From Vulcanimicrobiota bacterium (GTDB taxonomy: Bacteria > Vulcanimicrobiota > Vulcanimicrobiia > Vulcanimicrobiales > Vulcanimicrobiaceae): a DNA stretch of 5,808 nucleotides. The notes beneath the pieces are model-generated. The model did no database searches. It worked only from the letters and a program-made list of their open reading frames with translations, and was not told the origin of the DNA. Positions 1 to 5,808 of this stretch are shown in pieces. The DNA is taken from positions 1 through 5,808 of the forward strand of contig JAFAMS010000074.1 in NCBI GenBank assembly GCA_019233165.1, given 5' to 3'. The position numbers were made by a program, and so were the translations under genes. The first letter of the stretch is position 1. Each line of letters starts with the position of its first letter.

Positions 1-482
<482 letters not shown>

Positions 483-491
483 GAACCGGAG

Positions 492-495
492 TCCT
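492..495 (-). promoter_or_regulatory. Ribosome binding site of typA, overlapping the upstream stop codon
   Basis: On the minus strand AGGA lies 9 bases before the typA ATG and shares its first two bases with the TAG stop (494-496) of the Tag-like gene. This layout suggests that ribosomes ending the first gene help start typA. The coupling is an inference from spacing. Confidence 0.6.
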
Positions 496-1060
496 AACGC
501 TTTCGACGTCGCGAAGGTTTCGCTTTTTCGCTCGTCCGGGGGACGAGCGGGCCGACCTCCCGCCGTTCGTTCGCCGCGACGAGCTCGCGCATCCGCGGAT
601 GCACCTCGCCCGTCGCTTCGGACCACGCCTCGAAGCTCGGAAAATTGGGGATCCGGGCGCCGGCGATATAGAGGAAGTAATAGGCGCCGAACGTCTTGCT
701 CAGGTACTTGAAGCGCTTGCTGACCTGAGCGGCAGCCGAGGGGTAGTCGGGGAACCCGTCGAGCCATGCCCTCAGCGTCCCGTGCTCCCGCTCGAGCGCG
801 AGGAGAGTCTTCGCGTTCTCGACCGTCGCCGCAATTTTTTTCCGGCTCCGGATCAGGGCGGGATCCTCGGCGAGGCGGTCGATCGTCGCATCGTCGAAGC
901 CGGCGACCCGCTCCGGATCGAAATGCGAGAACGCTTCCTCGAACGCGTCCCAGCGCGCGTCAATGAACGCCCACGAAAGCCCCGCGGAGAAGACCGCGCG
1001 TGAGATTACGTTGAGGTAGTCTCCGAGGCGCTCGGGGCGGCGCATCCGTGGGGTCGGCAC
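494..1060 (-). CDS. Tag-like DNA-3-methyladenine glycosylase I superfamily protein (divergent, activity uncertain)
   Basis: A 188-residue soluble protein of the HhH-related Tag superfamily. Members excise 3-methyladenine from DNA, leaving an abasic site for base excision repair. Family signals: AGLSW at residues 26-30, a stretch like E. coli FHQFDPVKVA ([12 protein letters not shown]), then [18 protein letters not shown] and near the C-terminus [18 protein letters not shown], matching Tag's FKFVGTTICYSFMQACG. Missing compared with E. coli Tag: the first ~25 residues with Cys4, Tyr13, Tyr16 and His17, the Glu38 position (alanine here, A22), and the C-terminal His/Cys zinc ligands. The protein has no cysteine. 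It ends in a basic tail ([10 protein letters not shown]). The GTG at 1060 is chosen because AAGGA lies 6 bases upstream; an ATG at 1045 lacks such a site, and the ATG at 1150 would run through the divergent promoter region and add unconserved sequence. It is the first gene before typA. Membership is fairly sure; catalytic activity is not. Confidence 0.82.
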   Translation of the reverse strand: MPTPRMRRPERLGDYLNVISRAVFSAGLSWAFIDARWDAFEEAFSHFDPERVAGFDDATIDRLAEDPALIRSRKKIAATVENAKTLLALEREHGTLRAWLDGFPDYPSAAAQVSKRFKYLSKTFGAYYFLYIAGARIPNFPSFEAWSEATGEVHPRMRELVAANERREVGPLVPRTSEKAKPSRRRKR

Positions 1061-1066
1061 GCGGCG

Positions 1067-1071
1067 TCCTT
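1067..1071 (-). promoter_or_regulatory. Ribosome binding site that decides the GTG start of the Tag-like gene
   Basis: AAGGA (within GAAGGA) on the minus strand sits 6 bases before the GTG at 1060. The other in-frame starts, ATG at 1045 and ATG at 1150, have no comparable site at a normal distance. Confidence 0.6.
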
Positions 1072-1083
1072 CGGGCCGGAATT

Positions 1084-1100
1084 CTTGAGAACTCCTTGAG
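1084..1100. repeat. Direct repeat CTTGAG-N5-CTTGAG, candidate operator
   Basis: Two perfect copies of CTTGAG (1084-1089 and 1095-1100) are separated by 5 bases, giving an 11-base period in the short region between the divergent genes. Direct repeats of one helical turn are the known architecture of sites for OmpR/PhoB-type winged-helix proteins, for example the pho box with 7-base repeats and 4-base spacers. The second gene of the operon to the right encodes such a domain. The second copy overlaps a possible -35 element. With only 6-base repeats, chance cannot be excluded. Binding is an inference. Confidence 0.35.
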
Positions 1101-1126
1101 TGACGGCCTCGAGACGCCGTGATAGG
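1096..1126 (+). promoter_or_regulatory. Weak promoter candidate for the barrel/regulator operon
   Basis: TTGAGT (1096-1101) resembles a -35 element and GATAGG (1121-1126) a poor -10 element, 19 bases apart. A start near 1133 would leave almost no leader before the GTG at 1136. An imperfect inverted repeat, ACGGC (1103-1107) with GCCGT (1116-1120) around a CTCGAG palindrome, lies between the two elements and might be an operator or only a chance hairpin. The match to consensus is weak, as expected if an activator is needed or if the call is wrong. Confidence 0.22.
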
Positions 1127-1135
1127 CTCCCAATC

Positions 1136-3346
1136 GTGCGCGACGACCATTCTTGGCTCCGCTGGAGCGTTGCGGTCCTCATCACGCTGATCGTCCTGTT
1201 TTCAGGAGTCGTTTGCATTGCACCGGCGTCCGCATCGGTGACGAGCGCCGACCGGTACGCCGTCTATCGGGCCGAAAAGCCGTTCGCGCTCGACCCCACA
1301 CTTGCCGATCCGCGCTGGGAAGCCGCGTTCACCGCGCGCGACTTCATCGACCTTGCGACCCGCGGCCCGTCGCAGAGCCGCACCCGCGCCGCCGTCTTCT
1401 ACGATGACAAGAACCTCTATGTAGGGTTCGATGTGCAGCAGAGCACGCCGGTCACCCACACGCAGCTCACGAACAACGTCGGTTTCGGGCTCGACGACTT
1501 CGTCGGGATCGGGATCGACTGCGTCGGGAACGGGGAGCGCGGCTACTGGTTCGAGACAACGCCGAACGGCGTCCGCTACCAGCAGGCGAACGAGAACGCG
1601 CGATTCCTCCCGGTCTGGAGCGCCGCCGGGACCCTGACCCCGACCGGCTGGCGCGCCATGCTGATCGTCCCGATGAGCGCGGTCCATCCGCCGAACAACG
1701 GGCCGCAGCACTGGCGCGTCAACTTCGAGCGCTACGTTGCGGCGACGGGCGAGCGGGACACCTGGGCGTTCGATTCGCTGATGGCCAACTATCCGGTCGC
1801 GAACTTCCCCGACTTCCGCGAAGCGCGCTGGTGGCCGACCGCGACCGGGATGGTCCTCTCGGGCGTAGTCCCCAAGCCAAAGCCGAAGGCCGAAGTCTAC
1901 GCGCTGAGCGCGACCGGCGGCGACCGCGACGTCTACACGACCGTCTCGGGGACGACCTACACGTCGGCGCCGCGGCACTTCGGCGTCGATGCGTCCTACG
2001 CGATCCAGCCGACGGTCAATCTCGTCGCGGCGCTTAGCCCGGACTTCTCGAACGTCGAGATCGACCAGCAGACGATCAACCCGCAGCAATTCCGGCGCAA
2101 CTTCAGAGAGTATCGTCCGTTTTTCGCGCAAGGCGCGGCCTACGTGAGCCCGCTACCGGAAAACTTCGAGTTCAACTTCGCGCCGGACCAGGTTTTCTAT
2201 TCGCCGTCGCTCGGACCGTTCAACCGCGGGATCAAGCTCGAAGGCACGGAAGGCACGAACTCGTTCGGCGTCCTCGAGGCGAAGGGTTACGATCCCACCG
2301 GCCCGATGGGTTTCGACGTCATCGCCTTCGGTTTCAAGCACAAGCGGTTGAACAACACGCTCGCGTATTGGGCCGACGGCGTGATGGCGCATCAGGCAGG
2401 CGTCAGCGACAGCACGTTCGAGTTCGGCGCATACGGGCGCAGCCTCGCAAGCGGTCTCGTCTACGCGTTCAACCACGCGATGGAGTACGGGACGAACGTC
2501 GCAAACCCGTCGCAGGCCGAAAAGACGCAAGCGCTCTTCGACATCCAAAAAGCCGGGCCGTTCGAAGCGACGATCGGTTGGAATCAGATCGGTCCCCAGT
2601 ACAACCCGATCGACGGCTTCACGAACATCGCCGACATCAAGGGGCCGAACGGTCAACTCGACTGGGTGATCACGCCGAAGCACTCGACTTGGATCAAGAA
2701 CATCGAGCTCTATCTCTACGGTGACCGATGGCTCGATTCGCAAGGCTACGTGCACCAAGAAGACGCCGACGCGTATCTGAACCTGCGCACGAAGAAGGCC
2801 GTGACGTACAACATCGGCTACCAGAACGGCTCGCAGCGCAGCTACGGCGGCAACTACTATTCGGGCTACTACAACAATTACGCCGACGCGGTGACGCAGC
2901 CGTACAAGCAGCCCTTCGTCGGCGTAACCCTCGGCGACGGCGCTCCGAATTCGTTTGCGGTCAACTATCAGTGGGGTCCGTTCGGCTCGTACTACCTCAA
3001 CCAGATCAACACGACGACGATCTATCAGTTCCGCCATCTCTCGATGGAGTTCGACTACGCGGGGACCTACCAACGTCCGTTCGTTGCTCAGCCCACGAAC
3101 GGCCAGTGGTTGCGGCGGCTCACGTTCGGCCTTCCGCTCGGGACCGACGGAAACGCGGCGATCTCGTACCGCGACGTCTCCGGGACCGGCGGGTTCGGAA
3201 CGCAGGGAAAAAATCTCGCGGTCGGCGTGCGCAAGCGTTTCCGCAACGGAAACGAGCTTTTCGTCAACTACGGGACGCCCGCGGCGGCGACGACGCTCGA
3301 CCGGACGATCGTGAAATACCTGATTCGTCTGGGAGGGGGACTGTAG
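1136..3346 (+). CDS. Secreted CBM9-like/DUF5916 outer-membrane beta-barrel protein
   Basis: A 736-residue envelope protein. Residues 1-33 form a signal peptide: charged start, hydrophobic core VAVLITLIVLFSGVV, and an ASA site after residue 33. Cys27 is preceded by valine, so it does not form a lipobox. Residues ~40-235 resemble the CBM9-like domain found at the head of DUF5916 proteins (LDPTLADPRWEAAF, then DDFVGIGID). A Pro/Lys linker (PKPKPK, 246-251) follows. The DUF5916 signature is clear: SPDFSNVEIDQQTIN (301-315) then FRREYRPFF-like FRRNFREYRPFFAQG (319-333). The rest is rich in alternating aromatic strands typical of an outer-membrane barrel; a Tyr/Gly/Asn-rich stretch (570-582) may be an exposed loop. 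Function is unknown; binding or transport of a sugar or other ligand is only a guess from the domain. GTG at 1136 gives a compact signal peptide; GTG at 1100 would add 12 polar residues. Both have poor ribosome sites. It heads the operon with the regulator that follows. Confidence 0.85.
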   Translation: MRDDHSWLRWSVAVLITLIVLFSGVVCIAPASASVTSADRYAVYRAEKPFALDPTLADPRWEAAFTARDFIDLATRGPSQSRTRAAVFYDDKNLYVGFDVQQSTPVTHTQLTNNVGFGLDDFVGIGIDCVGNGERGYWFETTPNGVRYQQANENARFLPVWSAAGTLTPTGWRAMLIVPMSAVHPPNNGPQHWRVNFERYVAATGERDTWAFDSLMANYPVANFPDFREARWWPTATGMVLSGVVPKPKPKAEVYALSATGGDRDVYTTVSGTTYTSAPRHFGVDASYAIQPTVNLVAALSPDFSNVEIDQQTINPQQFRRNFREYRPFFAQGAAYVSPLPENFEFNFAPDQVFYSPSLGPFNRGIKLEGTEGTNSFGVLEAKGYDPTGPMGFDVIAFGFKHKRLNNTLAYWADGVMAHQAGVSDSTFEFGAYGRSLASGLVYAFNHAMEYGTNVANPSQAEKTQALFDIQKAGPFEATIGWNQIGPQYNPIDGFTNIADIKGPNGQLDWVITPKHSTWIKNIELYLYGDRWLDSQGYVHQEDADAYLNLRTKKAVTYNIGYQNGSQRSYGGNYYSGYYNNYADAVTQPYKQPFVGVTLGDGAPNSFAVNYQWGPFGSYYLNQINTTTIYQFRHLSMEFDYAGTYQRPFVAQPTNGQWLRRLTFGLPLGTDGNAAISYRDVSGTGGFGTQGKNLAVGVRKRFRNGNELFVNYGTPAAATTLDRTIVKYLIRLGGGL
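3331..3340 (+). promoter_or_regulatory. Strong ribosome binding site inside the end of the barrel gene
   Basis: GGGAGGGGGA is a purine run with a GGAGG core, 8 bases before the GTG at 3349. It also encodes the end of the barrel protein (RLGGGL). It decides the start of the regulator gene: frames opening further upstream overlap the barrel gene, and the ATG at 3373 has no such site. The position implies translational coupling. Confidence 0.75.
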
Positions 3347-3348
3347 CC

Positions 3349-4815
3349 GTGTTCGGCAAAGCGTCGCGCACGATGGCGCCCCGGGTCGTGTTCGGTCCGT
3401 TTGCGTTCGACCGGGAAGAGCTCGCGCTGTGGCAAGACGGCGTGGCGGTTCCGCTTACGCCGAAAGTCGCCGAAGCGCTCGGAATCTTGCTGGTCGAGCC
3501 GGGGGCGCTCGTCACCAAGGAGCGGCTGCGCGAGAGCCTGTGGCCCGACGGATTCGTCGAAGACGGTAACCTGACGCAGACGATCTATCTCTTGCGCAAG
3601 GCGCTCGATCCCGAAGGCGACGGCCGCGCCTTTGTCGACACGGTTCCGCGGCGCGGTTATCGCTTCGTCGCGCCGTTCACGCTCGTCGAGCCGCCGCCGA
3701 GCAAGACGCGAGGACTGGGATTGCCGCTGCGGACGATTCGCCTGCGGCTCGCGTTTGCGGCGCTGTTCGTCGTTTTGCTCTTGGGCGGTTCGCTCATCGA
3801 GGTCGCGCAAAGCCGGAATCGCCTCTATCCGGGTCTGAGCGTAGAATCGTCGCGCGAATACGCGCTCGGACGCTATTATTGGAACAAGCGCAGTCTCGAC
3901 GCCACTCACACGAGCATCGCGTATTTCGAGGACGTCGTGCGGCTCTCGCCCCGTAGCGCGCTCGGCTATGCGGGACTCGCCGATTCCTACGTGATGATCG
4001 CAAATCACGCGATGGTCAAAGGCGATCTGAAGCCGTATTACAAAAAAGCCGAGCAATACGCCGACCAGGCTTTACAGCGCGATCCGCAGAGCGGTGAGGC
4101 GCTCGCCACGCTCGGCTTCATCGCATACGACCGCGATCACGACCGCAACCGCGCCGAACGGCTGCTGCGCATGGCAATCGCGCTGCGCCCGCTCTACGCC
4201 TCGGCCCACGAATTCTTGGGCGTGATCCTTCTCGAACGCGGAAACGTGGTCGAAGGTACCGACGAAACGAAGCGAGCCGCCGAGCTCGATCCGCTCAGCT
4301 CTCCGATTCTGCTCTGGGTTGGAATCGCGTACTACTACGAGCACCACTTCGAAGAAGGCCGGCGGGTCCTGCATCAGGCAATCGATCTCGACCCGCATAA
4401 CGGCTCGGCGATGTGGTACCTCGCACTCACGGACGAGCGGCTGGGGCAGACCGGCGAGGCGCTCGCGACGATCGCCCAAGATCGCCGGGAGATGGCGAAC
4501 AGCCACTTCCACGAGAAGAACGAGGACGCGGAGCTCAACGCGCTAACCGCGCTGGTCGCGTTGCACGACGGTAACGAAAAGCTCGCGATGAAGATGCTTC
4601 CCGACCTCAAGCCGCGCGCCAAGCCCAAGGTCGACGTCGCGATCATGGCGGCGCTCTGCGCGCGGCTGGACCGCCGCGACGACGCCTACGAATGGTGGCG
4701 GATCGGCGTGCACGACAAAGAGATGGGTTGGGTAACGCGCGCGATGCTGCCTTACGATCCGCAGTTGACGGAGCTCGCCGGCGACGACCGCTTCCGCGCT
4801 ATCCTTCAGACGTAA
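3349..4815 (+). CDS. Membrane-bound winged-helix (OmpR/PhoB-type) DNA-binding TPR protein
   Basis: A 488-residue one-component regulator with CadC/ToxR-like layout. Residues ~15-110 are a Trans_reg_C winged helix: GPFAFD at the start, LTPKVAEALGILLVEPG, TKERLRESLWPDGFVEDGNLTQTI (recognition region) and the wing PRRGYRFV (100-107). There is no receiver domain, so phosphorylation by a histidine kinase is not expected. One membrane helix (~132-150) follows basic residues (KTRG, RLRLR), placing the DNA-binding head in the cytoplasm. Residues ~168-480 form a TPR solenoid: helix-ending prolines at 246, 281, 315 and 349 are 35, 34 and 34 apart (RDP, LRP, LDP, LDP), with a first unit ending at P201. 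The opening YALGRYYWNKRS is typical of winged-helix/TPR proteins common in Acidobacteriota-like genomes. The start is 2 bases after the barrel gene's stop, so the two are co-translated. Ligand and targets are unknown. A probable role is sensing envelope state or a partner protein. Confidence 0.9.
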   Translation: MFGKASRTMAPRVVFGPFAFDREELALWQDGVAVPLTPKVAEALGILLVEPGALVTKERLRESLWPDGFVEDGNLTQTIYLLRKALDPEGDGRAFVDTVPRRGYRFVAPFTLVEPPPSKTRGLGLPLRTIRLRLAFAALFVVLLLGGSLIEVAQSRNRLYPGLSVESSREYALGRYYWNKRSLDATHTSIAYFEDVVRLSPRSALGYAGLADSYVMIANHAMVKGDLKPYYKKAEQYADQALQRDPQSGEALATLGFIAYDRDHDRNRAERLLRMAIALRPLYASAHEFLGVILLERGNVVEGTDETKRAAELDPLSSPILLWVGIAYYYEHHFEEGRRVLHQAIDLDPHNGSAMWYLALTDERLGQTGEALATIAQDRREMANSHFHEKNEDAELNALTALVALHDGNEKLAMKMLPDLKPRAKPKVDVAIMAALCARLDRRDDAYEWWRIGVHDKEMGWVTRAMLPYDPQLTELAGDDRFRAILQT

Positions 4816-5808
4816 CGTCGATCGGGAGCTCGGCGACGACGAGCGTCCCGCCATCGGCCTGTCGCTCGAAGTTCAGACTTCCTCCGAGCGCCTCGACCAA
4901 ATAGAGACCGCGTCCGTCTTCCGAGAGAAGGTCGGTAGGGAGCGCCGGCTCCGAGAAGTCGAAACCGCGTCCGTAGTCGCGGACGCGCAAGATCGGCCGC
5001 GGACGGCACCATTCCAGATCGATCTCGATCGGTCCGGGAGCGTGGCGGACGACGTTGCCGACGAGCTCCCCGAACGCAATCTCGCAGGAAAGGATCAAAC
5101 CCTCTTCGGCGCCGCGCGCGCGCAGGTATGAGGTGAACGACGCCCGCGCGGTTTCCGCGCTCCCGGCGTCGTCGGAAGAGAATTCCCAACCACGAATCCC
5201 GAGCGTCGGTACGGTCCTCGGCTCGACGATCGGCGCGATGCGCACGAGCAAGACCGCGACATCGTCCGACTGCGTGCCGCTGACGACGTCGTCGACGAGC
5301 GAATGCGCGGTGACGTACGGGCGCACCAGCGCGTCGCGCAGCCGCTGCTCGCCTTCGAGGACGTCGCGCGTCGATTCGGTGAGGCCGTCCGTGTAGAGCA
5401 GGAGCACGTCGTGCGGTTTGAGCGTGACGTGATTGATCGCGAACGCAAGGTCGCCCGCGATTCCGAGCGGGATGCCGCCACCGCGCAGAGTGCGCGTTTG
5501 CGAATTGCGCCGCAAGATCGGCGAGGGGTGCCCCGCGCACGAGTAGATGAAGCGCGGTCCGACCGGATCGAGAATGCCGACGATCGCGGTGACGAACGCG
5601 CCGCCCCCGGCCGCCAAGACGCGGTTCGCGCGATCGAGGACCAGGTCGGGCCGGTCGGGCTCCGCGGCGCTCGCCGCGCGCAACGTCTCTCTCGCGCGTA
5701 CCATCATCGTCGCGGCGTCCAGGCCGTGTCCGGTAACGTCGCCGACCGAGATCGCGACGCGGCCGTCGCGCAATTCGAACGCATCGTACCAGTCGCCGCC
5801 GATCTTGG
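4799..5808 (-). CDS. SpoIIE/RsbU-type serine phosphatase fused to an RsbW-like ATPase domain (5' end beyond the window)
   Basis: The visible 335 residues are the C-terminal part of a partner-switching signalling protein. The PP2C-type phosphatase domain (1-~190) starts in its first metal motif, GGDWYDAFE (3-11), followed by GDVTGHGLDAA (22-32), CAGHPSPIL, GGGIPLGI, LLLYTDGLTE (135-144) and SDDVAVLLV (180-188). The metal-binding aspartates are all present, so it is probably active on a phosphorylated anti-anti-sigma-type protein. After a linker, residues ~205-330 form an HATPase_c domain of the RsbW type: N box ELVGNVVRHA with E247 and N251, G1 box DYGRGFD (277-283), G2 box DGRGLYLVE (297-305). 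Frames opening at a TTG (5773) would cut off the GGDWYD motif, so the gene continues beyond the right edge, where PAS, GAF or similar sensor domains are usual. It converges on the TPR gene and overlaps its last 17 bases. Confidence 0.93.
   Translation of the reverse strand, partial: KIGGDWYDAFELRDGRVAISVGDVTGHGLDAATMMVRARETLRAASAAEPDRPDLVLDRANRVLAAGGGAFVTAIVGILDPVGPRFIYSCAGHPSPILRRNSQTRTLRGGGIPLGIAGDLAFAINHVTLKPHDVLLLYTDGLTESTRDVLEGEQRLRDALVRPYVTAHSLVDDVVSGTQSDDVAVLLVRIAPIVEPRTVPTLGIRGWEFSSDDAGSAETARASFTSYLRARGAEEGLILSCEIAFGELVGNVVRHAPGPIEIDLEWCRPRPILRVRDYGRGFDFSEPALPTDLLSEDGRGLYLVEALGGSLNFERQADGGTLVVAELPIDVTSEG

Noticed and set aside
835..841. A run of seven T on the plus strand, resembling a terminator tail or a slippage site.
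   Set aside because: It is within the Tag-like gene, encoding conserved-looking RKKI on the minus strand, and no stable hairpin precedes it. Slippage is possible but has no support here.
1202..3073. Two long minus-strand frames (1202-2131 and 2153-3073) opposite the barrel gene.
   Set aside because: They are Arg/Val/Asp-rich with no recognisable domain. The plus-strand frame has a signal peptide and the DUF5916 signature.
2728..3348. Upstream extension of the winged-helix/TPR frame into the barrel gene.
   Set aside because: The extension translates to Arg-rich sequence without homology, and the strong ribosome site at 3331-3340 points to the GTG at 3349.
4816..4838. CGTCG/CGACG inverted repeat after the TPR gene as a terminator.
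   Set aside because: The stem is only five pairs with a 13-base loop and no T-run follows. It lies in the phosphatase/ATPase coding region.

Overview
The window is high-GC DNA from a bacterium, almost wholly coding, with five genes (two cut by the window edges), GTG starts and Shine-Dalgarno sites. A secreted outer-membrane-type beta-barrel gene points to a diderm. The mix of a DUF5916 barrel, a membrane winged-helix/TPR protein and a SpoIIE-phosphatase/ATPase fusion fits soil-associated phyla such as Eremiobacterota or Acidobacteriota. That placement is a low-confidence inference from gene content.

Left part, minus strand (1-1060): a two-gene unit. A divergent Tag-like (DNA-3-methyladenine glycosylase I superfamily) gene comes first, followed 11 bases later by the start of typA/bipA, a ribosome-associated translational GTPase that runs off the left edge. 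The typA ribosome binding site overlaps the stop codon of the glycosylase-like gene.

Middle (1061-1135): a short divergent control region. It holds the RBS of the Tag-like gene, a perfect CTTGAG direct repeat with an 11-base period, a small inverted repeat and a weak promoter candidate pointing right.

Centre, plus strand (1136-4815): a tightly coupled pair. The first gene encodes a signal-peptide-bearing protein with a CBM9-like N-terminal domain and a DUF5916 beta-barrel. The second starts 2 bases after its stop, behind a strong GGGAGGGGGA site. It encodes an OmpR/PhoB-type winged-helix DNA-binding domain, one membrane helix and a TPR solenoid predicted to lie outside the cytoplasm. A one-component regulator that spans the inner membrane is thus made together with an envelope protein. 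The 11-base repeat upstream has the architecture of sites bound by OmpR/PhoB-type domains, so autoregulation is a reasonable hypothesis.

Right part, minus strand (4799-5808): the C-terminal part of a PP2C-type (SpoIIE/RsbU) serine phosphatase fused to an RsbW-like ATPase domain, a partner-switching signalling protein. Its 3' end overlaps the TPR gene by 17 bases, tail to tail. No RNA genes, mobile elements or CRISPR arrays were found. The most interesting item is the barrel/regulator pair with its putative operator. This is a plausible uncharacterised envelope-sensing unit, not a demonstrated new system.
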